Part shown: piece after piece, positions 12,263-22,451 of the stretch
Position numbering within the stretch: the first letter of the stretch is position 1
Layout: each line of letters opens with the position of its first letter
Origin: Desarmillaria ectypa
Taxonomy: Eukaryota > Basidiomycota > Agaricomycetes > Agaricales > Physalacriaceae
Assembly (NCBI GenBank): GCA_030407005.1
Contig: JAUDYN010000005.1
Coordinates: 3,720,001 to 3,784,000, forward strand
DNA length: 64,000 nt
Direction: 5' to 3'
Program-made: the position numbers and the translations under genes
Notes under the pieces: generated by a model
What the model saw: only the letters and a program-made list of their open reading frames with translations
The model's database searches: none
What the model was told of the DNA's origin: nothing

Positions 12263-12290
12263 CCGATCGTTTGTCAAATTTTACGATCGG
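12263..12290. repeat. Perfect 8-bp inverted repeat in a CGATCGG-rich patch
   Basis: CCGATCGT at 12263-12270 and ACGATCGG at 12283-12290 are exact reverse complements around a 12-base loop. Related words (GACCGATCGAT at 12248, GACCGATC at 12293) flank them. The patch lies about 110 bases beyond the 3' end of the tRNA gene. Confidence 0.6.
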
Positions 12291-12396
12291 ATGACCGATC
12301 TATGTATCTCTTCCGCCCTCATTCCTCCATGGCTCCTAAGTTTCCACTGCCTGATGGCATTCCCCACGTCCAAAAGGGAAAAAAATACATCGGATC

Positions 12397-12401
12397 AAAA
12401 A
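12397..12401 (-). terminator. Pol III terminator of tRNA-Tyr
   Basis: Five A on the plus strand (TTTTT in the sense of the tRNA) follow the discriminator base directly. Confidence 0.8.
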
Positions 12402-12493
12402 TCCGACCTGCCTGGTTCGAACAGGCGACACCCAGATGTCGTGATTAAGTAACCGGTTACAGTCTGATGCTCTTCCAACTGAGCTAAGGTCGG
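12402..12493 (-). tRNA. tRNA-Tyr (anticodon GTA) with an intron
   Basis: Read on the minus strand, the gene starts CCGACCTTAGCTCAGTTGG and ends with the T arm GCCTG-TTCGAAC-CAGGC followed by AGGTCGG and discriminator A. Acceptor arms CCGACCT/AGGTCGG pair perfectly. The anticodon stem TCAGA pairs with TCTGG across loop CTGTAA, giving anticodon GTA. About 19 extra bases (starting CCGGTTACTTAATC) sit after position 37, the canonical place for a tRNA-Tyr intron, which is removed by the tRNA splicing endonuclease. The D arm (TAGCTCAGTTGGAAGAGCA, A box) and the B box (GGTTCGAA on the other strand) supply the internal pol III promoter. A run of five T on the minus strand directly after the gene is the pol III terminator. 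CCA is not encoded, as expected in a eukaryote. Confidence 0.93.
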
Positions 12494-12886
12494 TCAAGAA
12501 CGATGAGCCATTAAGTTTATATGTATCCTCCGTATTTCCAGGTCCTTGTGATTTTGGCCTTATCGTGTTGCTGGATACCGGCTCTAAAGAGGCCGACCCT
12601 ATCTCCTCCCTATGAATGCACCTACTTCTCCATAGTCAAAGTCGCACTGACAAAAGGCAAGACATCGTTTGGAAACCACTGACAAGGTTATTTGTCACCG
12701 TCCCGTCTCATGAGGTTGGAAGCATTTTCATAGAGCTTGAACGTCGTAATCTTGGCTTCGCTTGTCTATTAATAGCTTAAATTTGTACTGCACCATGCGG
12801 TCTATCGGCCTGGTTGACCATGGTATACCTACTTATTGCCTGTCCCACACGAAGCAGCATACGGCGTTTCTCGTGCTCTTGCCTCT
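12494..12886. other. Spacer between tRNA-Tyr and the carboxypeptidase gene
   Basis: No open frame of note. It should hold the upstream flank of the tRNA and the promoter of the carboxypeptidase gene. No clear TATA box is seen within 100 bases of ATG 12887. Confidence 0.4.
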
Positions 12887-14958
12887 ATGTCTGCGCAGTT
12901 CTTCCCCCTCATCTCGTTGTTGTTCCTGCTCTTAATCCTCAAAACCAAAGGGACTCCGGTCTCAGCGGGACCGGAGTTCACTATTCATAAGCGCTTCAAC
13001 TCCAGCATTCTTGGGGATGTTCAACTACGTTACGTGGAAGATTCAGGCATCTGCGAAACAACCGCTGGAGTACATCAAGTTTCCGGATACATTGACGTTG
13101 GAACGAACATGTCAATGGTTTGACCTCTCTTTTTCCTCCCTGGATTTCTGCTGAAATCGATAACAGTGGTTCTGGTTTTTTGAGGCCCGAGAATCGCCAG
13201 AAACGGCACCGTTTACCTTATGGTCAGTCAACGAAGTATGTGTACCTGGAGTGGTCGTTCAAATTCACTAACAACAGGCTGAATGGTGGCCCAGGATGCT
13301 CGTCAATGATTGGCCTTTTCCAAGGTATCGTATATATTCGCCATCGTCTGCATAAGTATTTCCAAGTGTCCCATTTCAGAAAATGGGCCCTGCCTTGTAA
13401 ACCCTGATGGTGCGACCACTGTCCTTAACCCATACAGGTTTTTATTTCTTTCGCTTTTCGCTATTTATACTCAAAATGCATCCGACAGTTGGAACAACCT
13501 TAGCAATAGTAAATACTCTCTCACGTTATATATTCATACTGCTCTTACACGCGTTGCAGCGATTTACATCGATCAACCCATCGGGACGGGTTTCTCTTTC
13601 GGGACGGACACCGTTAACAGTACACTATCGGCGGCCCCGTTCATTTGGATGGCATTCCAGATTTTATTCGAGAGTGGACAGTTTTCGAAATTCGAGAGCA
13701 GAGAGTAAGTTCTTTCTGAAGGTTCTACTTCGGGTCTATTTTACTCTCCCTAGATTTATCTTTGCCACTGAAAGTTACGGTGGTCATTATGGGCCAGCTT
13801 TCGTAACCTACTTTGATCAACAAAACGCTTTGATTCAGCAAGGGGCAATTGAAGGGGTCGAGATCGTTGTCAGCGCCTTAATGATCAACAAGTAAGCTTC
13901 ATGTGCTTACTTTCAGAGTATTCCTGAGATTTCCTCGTAGTGGTTGGTATGACCCACTCATTCAAAATAAGGCCTACATAGATTTTGCTACGGACGCTCC
14001 CGGATATGGACAGCTTCAAAGTGATAAAGTGCTTGAAGAGATGAATAAAGCGTACTTTGGTAAGGGCGGATGCTTGGAGCAAGAGCAAGCGTGCTACGCA
14101 GCGGGAAATTCGAGCAGCTCCAACAGAATCTGCCGCACTGCTGACAATTTCTGTGTATGTCGTGTCGCCCCTTTCAATGTTCCCTTCCGTTGGTTCACAA
14201 TAGACAATTAGGTTGAGAAAATTTTCGTTCCTGCAGTCGGTGATCGCGACTCCGACGATCTCAGACAGAATTCCTCTGCTCTTTTCCCTCCTAGCTTTTA
14301 TATCGACTTCTTGGGCAATGCAACGGTTAAGAAAAGGATCGGCGCCACGAGCGACTACTCTGAATGTGCCGATGCTCCATTCGAGCTGTTCGTCCGAACA
14401 GGAGATGTAAGTTTACATTATTTTGGACGCGTCGATCTATTAATATAAGCAAATCTGCAGGACGCAAGAACGCTTCTACCTCAGTTAGCTGCATTAGCGA
14501 ACTCGGGGCTTAACATGTTGATTTGGGCAGGTGATGCTGATATCAAGTATGTGGTCGTTTAGGTTCCCTTGCATCAGAAGAGAAATTGATTTCTTTCCAG
14601 CTGCAACTGGCTAGGAGGACATGCGTCTGTCCTCGCTATGGACTGGTCTGGAAAAGAAGCCCTAGCGAATACACCGTTTACGAATATGACCATTGACGGA
14701 ACTGCAGTTGCCGCAGTCCAGAACGTTGGGAATTTCTCCTTCGCGTAAGTGTATAATTATTCATATTTCCCTACATAATCGGCTTATGTTGTGGCTCAAA
14801 GACGAGTTTATGAGGCAGGCCATGAAGTTGTATGATTTATTTATTTATTTATTTGCGGCGTTTCCTGATACTACTTTACTTAGCCCGCTTTTCAGCCTGC
14901 GGCGTCCTTGGAGATATTTCGTCAGGTAATCAACAAGAAACCTTTACACTCGGTTTAA
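12887..14958 (+). CDS. Secreted serine carboxypeptidase, S10 family
   Basis: Twelve or so exons join into an open frame of about 500 residues. A hydrophobic signal peptide (FFPLISLLFLLLILKTKG) starts the protein. The oxyanion segment reads LWLNGGPGCSS and the nucleophile Ser lies in ATESYGGHYGPAF. The catalytic Asp lies in IWAGDADINCNWLGG and the catalytic His in RVYEAGHEV. The last exon (PAFQPAASLEIFRQ) completes the fold and ends TAA 14956-14958. Family knowledge: S10 enzymes release C-terminal residues from peptides at acid pH, in vacuoles or outside the cell. The signal peptide and many N-x-S/T sites favour secretion or vacuolar delivery. The intron just after the His codon block holds a (ATTT)n run; without removing it the frame would stop at TGA right after GHEVV. 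All catalytic residues are present. Confidence 0.88.
14829..14884 (+). repeat. (ATTT)n microsatellite inside the last intron of the carboxypeptidase
   Basis: Four to five ATTT units follow the donor GTATGA, and the intron ends at TTAG before CCCGCT. Length change here would alter only intron size, unless splicing failed. Confidence 0.6.
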
Positions 14959-15027
14959 ATTCTATCTATAATCAGTGCTTAAGAACTGGATTATATGTAG
15001 TTGTCCGCTTGAATCAAGAAATGTCCA

Positions 15028-16487
15028 AGTGTAATGCTTTACGACGGCACCGCATACAATCTCCTCCTCTATGTATTTCTCAGCTCCTTCCGTCAACTTC
15101 ACATGTGCATAAGACTCTACTCGATTCTGTCTCCACTCCTTCATAGTCGGAGCAGCGTCACTAGGTTTCAGAAGCGGTTTGATACCAACCCTTCACAAGA
15201 CGGGACTGTGTGTGTGTGGAACAAGTTGGACTTTATCATCAGAAAAACAGAAGTAGAATACTCCAAGGTGAATACAATTTGCCTGATCAACGGGCGGCTG
15301 GATGACTCAGGATGATTTCTCCCACACAAGAAGTTCAGTCCATCGCCCGTCTTCATGACCTGATATTCTTTGATCAGGTTTGGAATCGATTGCGGGATAA
15401 GTCTCAATCCCACCAATTTGTTGTCCATATGTTTGACCTACCTCCATTTGCCGTCAGGTGATAAGGTTTGTAAGTCACATATGGGTTGAGACCAGAGGAC
15501 GGTTAAACAATCGATAGCTAGAGTGTTGAGTCGATTCGTCTTCATATTTCATCACGAAAACCCCATACCATGATGTCCTTTCAACCACACACTCTCTGAT
15601 TTTTCTTCTTCCTCTTCGGTACGAGAAAAGCTTGAGATTGTATGAGAAAAAGGTACTGAGTTATGCGTAAGCACTCGACGTACTACTTCATAAATCGAAC
15701 TAATAGGATCGTATAAACATCAGTATTAAAGGTTTCACGTAAAAATGATGATTCATACTTGAAGATTCTCCTTCAGCATTGAATTGGTGCTGATGGACTG
15801 AGATATCTTTGGATACTCTTGATTATTTAGTTTATTGACTGTTATCGCCAATATCAGCAGAATGTTGAAATCAAGAACAAAAGTCAGCAACTATTGAAAT
15901 GCTCGATTTGATCATGGATATAGTTGTTAATGATCTATCAGAGAAGCATTAACATGCATTTTTCGACGCTGATGGTGACCAAAAGATCTAGCTCTGCTTC
16001 GGTTTATATCCCTAATGGAACTCGGGGGACTTTCCGACTTACAATTCCTTCTCTTCTCTGACGACATCGTCGAAGGTCATCTTCGCAATGCTGAAGATCC
16101 TGAGAGTCTTCCAAGATCGAATTCATAAGATGTTATTCAATAAATGCGACATTCGTACCTGCTCTTGAATGTAGCCATGGTTCACGACGTAGAAAAAAAC
16201 TGTAAGATGTGTAAAAGAAGCGGCATGCTGCACTCGTCAATCGAACCTTGCTGGTTCATAGCTTGACACACTTGGGAAGCGAGCTCTAGTCGACCAGTTT
16301 CAGTAGACGCCTTCGAAATATTGATGATCGCGAGCACCGCATATTCCGCTGATGAATGATAGCTGTAGTGATTTGAGTTGGGAGCAGCTGTTGAACACAC
16401 ACATTCCTCCTTTGTAACCTTCGAGAACATGTATATGGTGTGCTGTGGTAAATACGAACCGTCACCATTGCCTTGAGTATTGACCAT
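15028..16487 (-). pseudogene. Dead tandem copy of the 2OG-Fe(II) oxygenase
   Basis: This minus-strand copy follows the intact gene at 17510-19176 exon by exon. Matches include YAVLAIINISKASTETGRLE, FFYVVNHGYIQEQ, RIFSIAKMTFDDV, FSRTEEEEEKSESVWLKGHH and SPDGKWR. Disabling changes are clear. The exon with KELxVGKSPEFHxGYKPKQSx has three stops where the live copy has Tyr, Ser and Trp. SPDGKWR is followed by TAG where the live copy has Trp. The metal motif H-x-D reads HHA, so the metal-binding Asp is lost. A stretch of about seven codons after the start is deleted. A TATA element at 16525-16534 lies 38 bases from the start, as in the live copy. Confidence 0.85.
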
Positions 16488-17509
16488 GTCGAGAGGTTTA
16501 GGTCCCTGTGAGATTCACTTTGTTGAGTATATAAATGCTTTGACCAAGCTCAGTGCGTAGCCAAGTATATCCACTTGAGAAAGTAGTTACTCGAGGTTTC
16601 CATGATAAGTTTTCGTGGCGTCGGCAGGTATATCTCCTCCTGATGGAGAATCGAACCATGGCTTCCCGACCCAAGGGAAAATTCGAAGCTACCTGAAGAA
16701 CTCGGAATGTCTGCATTATCAACAGTCCATTTGTCGAAGATAGACACAGTAAATATGGAAACAAGCTTCCAGAGATAACCGGAAGGGACACAGATAGTTC
16801 AACAAATCCAGCAAGGTATTTTGCACTGGCGTAGCACTTAACGCAACGGTCAGCAGATAGATGATGTTGGTTGTTTTTGCCTCGATTGAATAATAATAGG
16901 AGCTGAAGGGGCGAATGATACTTGTCCAGAAGCACCTTGGTAAAGAAGGAGCCGAGGAAGGAAGCATGCACTCCTCCAGGAGTAGAAGGCCTGGGTATTG
17001 GATGTCGTGGAACAGTAGCTGCATGTGGTGTCAGTGGTTCTCGAAGCCAGGACGAGAAACGCTCGTCCGTTCAACTCGGGAGGGCATCACTTATAAGCGC
17101 AGCCGATATTCCGTTCATGAGCTGCAGGACGCTCTAAAGCAGATAAAGGAAGATAGAGAAGCTAAGTCAAGTGCACGCGTGAAGGCAAGTCAACACGTAT
17201 GTGAGACTGACCGGCCCTTATGCGACCAAGGATCGTTCATCAAACTTAGCTTTTCACAGAAGCCTACTAGTACTTGTACTTCCGATCGCCATTCCTTCCT
17301 TTCATGTTCGGGTTCTCGCCGCTCAGGCCATCCGCACGGACCCTTCCTGCATTATCCAAAAGCAACGAATTACGTCTATAGGAATACAATATACCATTGG
17401 TATCACAATGTTCCTTTTCGTGGTTAGCTTATCCTGTGGTAAAAGGGCGGGTCTATCAAACACCGTGTAACATGAAATTTGCATGGAATCATTCTGCTTC
17501 GGCAAGACA
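16488..17509. other. Spacer between the two oxygenase copies, with unassigned open frames
   Basis: Several overlapping frames on both strands (minus 16498-16971, plus 16915-17427 and 17201-17470) have no recognisable family. The plus-strand piece with VHELQDALKQIKEDREAKSS near 17115-17175 has coding texture. The frame ending LFVVSLSCGKRAGLSNTV is hydrophobic. I could not link them into a gene. They may be remnants of a gene caught in the duplication. Confidence 0.25.
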
Positions 17510-19176
17510 TTAATTGTAATGCTTCACGACCACTCCTAGTACGACCTCCTCTTCTACACCTTTATCAGCCCCCTCCGTCAACCTCACATGTCCATAAGAC
17601 TTTACGCGGCTCGATCTCCATTGCCTCATAGTGGGAGCGACCGTTCCAGGCTTCAATTGGGACTTGAGACCAACTCTTTGCAAAACGGGACTCTCGGTAT
17701 GCGGAGCGAGCTGAACATCTTCATCAGCAAAGCAGAAGTAGAATACTCCAAGGCGAGCACAATTCTCTTGATCGGCAGGTGGCTGGATGACTCGATGGCG
17801 AGTCGGTGGATAATATCCTCCGCACAGGAAATCAAGTCCATCACCCGCGTTAATGACCTGATTGACGTCCTCTAATCAGTTTCGGCCGGTGAAGGAAGCG
17901 AAAGCGAGACCGAGACCGACCAAAGCGTTGTCCATGTGTTTAACCCACCTCCATTTGCCATCGGGAGATAGTATTTGCAACCCACCGATGGGTTGAGACC
18001 AGAGCACGGTTACGCAGCCGATATCTAAGGAACTTGGTGATCTTTGCGCACCACATAACACGAGGTAAGCGTACCATGATGGCCCTTCAACCACACGCGC
18101 TCCGTTTTCTCTTCCTCTTCCTTGCTACGGGGAAAGCTTGGTATAAAGTGAGAAAGGGAACACACGAAATGGTACGCAGTAGACGTACTACTTCATAAAT
18201 CTGACTAGGGATGTATATATAGTCAGGACAGTGCGTGAGTGTGTGAGAAACGAAAGCGCGCACTTGAGGACTCTCCTTCCGCGTCGAACTGATGTTGTTT
18301 GATCAAAGTATCTTCCGGAAGTTCTAATCCCCGAGCAAGAAGTCTGCAGACATATTCAGCAATGTATTCTAGATAGTGATAATAATATACTTCAAGATGG
18401 GATAGACAACATTGAAATGGTTGTGTCGAGCAAAGTCATCGAGGTGTTTCGAATAAGGGCGAAGCGCCGCTGGGTGCTCTTGTTTATTCGACTTGTTGAC
18501 TATCATAACCACTATACATCAGCGGCACGTTGATAATCAAGAGCTGGAAGACAACAAACTGTTATATTGTTCAATTTGATCGCGTATGTCGTTGCGAATG
18601 ACCTTTTAACAAAGGTCAGTACCAATTCCTGAGAAAATACAACGAACGTACCCAAGTCTGCTTAGGCTTGTATCCCGAATAGACGTCGGGAGATTTTCCA
18701 GCATAGAGGTCCTTTTCCTTCTCGTCGACATTATCGAAGGCCATGTTCGCTATGCTGAAAATTCGAGCAGTCTATAACAATTGAATTTTGACCACATTTG
18801 ACAGAGATAAGGGCAGCCATACCTGCTCCGGGGTGTATCCGTGATTCACGGCGTAGAAAAACCCTGTAAAACGTTAGAAGAAGCGATACAAGACAGTAGC
18901 TGTCGTCACCGACCCTGCTTGTTCATTGCATCGCGTACTTGAGCAGTTAGCTCAGCTCGGCCGGCTTCAGTTGACGCTTTGGAAAGGTCGATTATGGCGA
19001 GATCTGCATATTCCACTGAGACGATACAATGATCAGTAGGATATTCATAGCGCCTAGCAAAAAGCAAGCGTACAGTCTGCCTTGGTAGGAGGAGGGAATA
19101 CATACGGCGGAGGTTCTGGCAAGGACGAACCATCAAAAAGCAACTCGTAGATCTTGTTCAGGAGTAGGTTGGCCAT
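17510..19176 (-). CDS. 2-oxoglutarate/Fe(II)-dependent oxygenase, isopenicillin-N-synthase-like
   Basis: About nine exons join on the minus strand from ATG 19174-19176 to TAA 17510-17512, giving roughly 360 residues. The N-terminal DIOX_N region reads ADLAIIDLSKASTEAGR and GFFYAVNHGYTPEQ, then FSIANMAFDNVDEKEKDLYA and SGYKPKQTW. The middle reads HPAALRPYSKHLDDFARHNH, LLARGLELPEDT and KYFPRSKEEEEKTERVWLKG. The metal triad is H-H-D, split across an intron (GHH|DIGCVTVLWSQP), and RHRVIQPP, whose His is the third ligand. The 2OG-binding Arg is in the same RHR/V segment. The tail ends VVVKHYN. Family knowledge: these cytosolic enzymes hydroxylate, desaturate or cyclise small molecules using 2-oxoglutarate and oxygen; the substrate here is unknown. 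A TATA run lies 37 bases upstream. One apparent in-frame TAG after RFMK disappears when the intron GTACGT...CCAAG is removed. Confidence 0.88.
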
Positions 19177-19212
19177 GTGAAGAGATTTTGAGCTTCGGGA
19201 AGAGGCTGCGTC

Positions 19213-19234
19213 GAGTATATATATATATATATGT
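19213..19234 (-). promoter_or_regulatory. TATA tract of the live oxygenase gene
   Basis: GAGTATATA extended into a (TA)n run sits 37 bases from the start codon. The dead copy keeps the same word GAGTATATA at 16525-16534, 38 bases from its start, so the promoter was duplicated with the gene. Confidence 0.5.
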
Positions 19235-21999
19235 TCTCACCTATAGATTCCGGATAGATATGTCTCCAACCCATGATACAGAGAAGCTATGGAGCTCCGT
19301 CGTGGTCTTAGGGTTCAGAAGGAAGACCGTCACAATCGGCAGGCATTTGGTCTCTATTCTCTATTACGAAGATCATTCATAGTGAGTTAATTGCTATATT
19401 GAAGCATGAGGGTGATACACACTTTTTATAAAAATTCAGAATCAGTATAAAGCCTAAATTTAGTAAATCAGAGATGTACTAGTGAAGGGCAGCCATGTAT
19501 TTCGTCACTAGGCTCTATGGGTATTGCAAGGCGAAGGCATCATAGCATGCTCGAGGACTCGCTGATTCCTCATAGATTCAGAGAAAGGTTCGAAGCTCCC
19601 TAACAATGACAACCGTCTTATCGTCAGCTAACATATCAAAACTAAGCAGCTACAAACTTACACACTGGCTTCTAATTGGGGGATAAGGCAGAAGACAGAG
19701 ATACGATACGACCTTCGAATTCACTTGACCATAGCGCTTATCGTCTCTCAGTGACTACTATTGCACGTCAGATATTCTTCACAGCAGTCAATGAGTGAAT
19801 GTCGGCCTGCTGACAGTCCAAAGATATTTCTGTGGATCAATGGAAGGCGACATTGGAATTCTGTGAGTACCGGTGAGATATATTAGTCACAGGACTATTC
19901 AACGTTAACGAACGGATAGACTCTTAGCATCACAGCCGGTAAGTACAGACTTGGTGATGGCCGCTTTCGCCTATTGCGAGCGGCCGACAGCGATGACCAT
20001 CAAGAATACTTCCTGTACGTACCAAGAGCACGGACAATATCAAGCACACACACCCGCACAGTTTATCATTGAGTGCTATTCTCTATCGGAACGAAGGGCT
20101 TGCATACCTACGCTTCGCGGTAACTAACAGCCTCGTAGTAGATAAGACACGTCCAGGTATAGTGCGAAGTATGCTTCTCATATAAATCAATGATAAGAGA
20201 TAAGTCACAGAGAACCTCGATAAAGCGCTGGAATCCTTTTGAAGTCAGTTTACAGAAAAGCCAACTGATGATAAGCACAGCAGATAAGCACAGCCTCTTG
20301 CAACCGCCAGTGTGGTATCAGTCGTCAAGCATGCAGAAACTGTAAGTCGAAGATGGATAGATAGACAGGTCGAGAAAGTAGGAAGCAGACTGAGGATGTT
20401 GTGTGGGAAATGTTGTTACAAGTTGGAACGCGTAAGGTCACATTTGACACGTGATTATCCGCGATGTGACCAAACTTAACAAATGATCGCGTGTTGTTTG
20501 TGTGTGGTCATCAGGCCCTACTCATGACTGCCATCGTTTCCTCTTCTCGCAGGTAGGCTAAGCCCTTGTGGTATCTACAACTGGCAACTATTGTTGTCTA
20601 TGTGGAGCTTCGAACCGAATCTGCCTTGTCGCCTTTTGCTTCGCTAGGCATGGGAGATAAGCAGCATCTGGATAACTTCCTCCTTCAAACCACTATCATG
20701 TATTTACACGAAGATTTGGGTAGCCTTGAAGCCTTGGTAGCAAACTTGTCGGTGCTTGGCCATTCATCAAACTGACGGACAGTTATTGGTCAGGAAGTGG
20801 CACCTCTGGCCGCTCTACCTATTCTTGGACTTCGTGTACCTTTTGGCTATTACCTACCCTTTGGTAAGTATAGAGGTTGGTCGGCACTGCTGAACGAAGG
20901 CCCTTCCACGCTTCAAGTTCACCCGAAATGAAATATCTACATATCTGCCTGTATGCGCCAGGGCCCTCCCCATGCTCCAAGGCCACGCTAATGTCGCGTT
21001 CGAAAAGAACAAGAACACGTTCATTTCTATAGCACCATGGCCAAGTCTAGTTTGCGAAGCAACATTACTCCACTCGGAGTTCGAACGAGCCCCTCAATCT
21101 TGGATCAAACTTCTCCAGACTTTCCGGCGTAAGGTATCGTTTCCTATTGTGCTCGCCAGCTAAGTACACCTTTTACTTGAGCTTTTCAGCACCCTGGGAA
21201 ATGACTCGGAAAGAAAAATATGTATCGAGGATGTACTGAACAAGGTCGCAGGCAGGAAACCTCCATCAAGGTTCTTCTCAGGATCCAGGTAGGTTTGATC
21301 GTTCGCACAATACAAGATGTCTACGATTTGTGTGTTACAGGTAGGAATCTCACGCGGTATTAGCCGCAAACGAATTCGATGGGGCAGAAGGAAGATTTAT
21401 TTGCCCAGTCGTCTGGCTATTGTCCAACACCCTCACACCCCCAGGCTGATATTTGATGGACTAGAGCTCCTGATATGGATGGCCTCCTCTATCGGAAACG
21501 CATACGCATGACGCAAAGAAGGCCAACTTTGGTTTACAATTTTTGAATGGCATCCAATACAGAAGGTCTACGACCTACTAATGGTACCGTGCAGTCACTG
21601 TTATAGTTTGCCTCTATCTGATTCTTAACTATTAACTGAAGATGATCATTATATGCTTGCAACGCTTTGAAAGATTTAAATATATCGCTATCTTGTCGGT
21701 CTCCGTACCATTTCCCAGTTCGGAAATTGTCCCTCAACCGCTAGCCTCGAGGAGTATCCAGTGCCTTGCATAATGATCTTTCGAAGTATTTAGCAACAGT
21801 GACATGCATAGTAACATGAACATGTAATTCTTTCATTTCTCACCCCCAAAATTTACTCTGATAATGGATCAGGTCCCTACAGGATTATTCTCCTGCGCCT
21901 CATATTTCATTTATCCTTCAAGTTTTTTTACCTTCTAAAATTAGCCGTCAGGGCGGTTCATAGCATCTCTCACAACTTCGTGAAGCACACTACGAAACA
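19235..21999. other. Long region without a supported gene; decayed coding remnants at 20.5-21.5 kb
   Basis: From 19235 to 20520 nothing coding is seen. The word GATAAGCACAG repeats near 20268-20290. From 20566 to 21511 on the plus strand there are exon-like pieces: LVRKWHLWPLYLFLDFVYLL before a GTAAGT donor, PWPSLVCEATLLHSEFERAP, and ERKICIEDVLNKVAGRKPPS. They have coding texture, one piece is hydrophobic enough to span a membrane, and AG/GT borders flank some of them. I could not make a continuous frame or name a family. The 21512-21999 part is AT-rich spacer. Confidence 0.3.
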
Positions 22000-22451
22000 T
22001 CAAACCCTGATGCCTGTTTGCCACCAGAGGGAACGTTTTGAGGCGTCGAGTAAGGAATGCAAGTCGGCAAAGCGCGCGGTTATACTGGCAACTAGGTTAC
22101 GGAGGGTTTCATTCAGCGCTGAAGGCTGAGCATAAAGTCAAAGTATTGATGCAGCATGCACTTCACTCCCTTCACATTTGGGAGTTCGATAGGAAGCTCT
22201 GAAAGTGTTTCAAGAGTAACAGATATCAATTCGAGCGGAAATGAAGTCTCTTCAGCTGCAGGAGTATGCGGCGACTTGGTGGCCAGAAACGCGCCATCGG
22301 CTCGGACTGTGAGAAGTTTCTTGTTACTGGCCGCTGTCTCCGCACGGTTCCGACCAACCTTTGTTCCAATTGCTGCGTGTTTAATTGCTACTGTATCTGG
22401 AACGACTTTGGGGGACCTTTTTTGCTGGAACACTACTTTGCTTGAACCCAT
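22000..22451 (-). CDS. Hypothetical two-exon gene
   Basis: On the minus strand a frame from ATG 22449-22451 runs through VSDTV-like and Lys/Ala-rich sequence to SELPIELPNVKG. A 43-base intron (GTGAAG...CTCAG) then joins it to PSALNETLRNLVASITARF, which ends LWWQTGIRV at TGA 22000-22002. The splice keeps the frame open and both borders fit consensus. The product would be about 136 residues. The C-terminal piece looks like an amphipathic helix. The frame stays open upstream of the chosen ATG to 22547, so the true start is uncertain. I do not recognise the family. Confidence 0.35.

Noticed and set aside
18010..18060. Apparent loss of the metal-binding His (SLDIG) in the live oxygenase
   Set aside because: Removing the intron GTACGC...CCTTAG gives GHHDIG, so the motif is intact.
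18185..18210. Apparent in-frame TAG after RFMK in the live oxygenase
   Set aside because: It lies at the donor GTACGT; splicing to CTTTCCCCG restores KYFPRS, which the family expects.
15000..19200. Secondary-metabolite cluster around the oxygenases
   Set aside because: No synthase, P450, terpene cyclase or adenylating enzyme is seen nearby; the two oxygenases are a simple tandem duplication.
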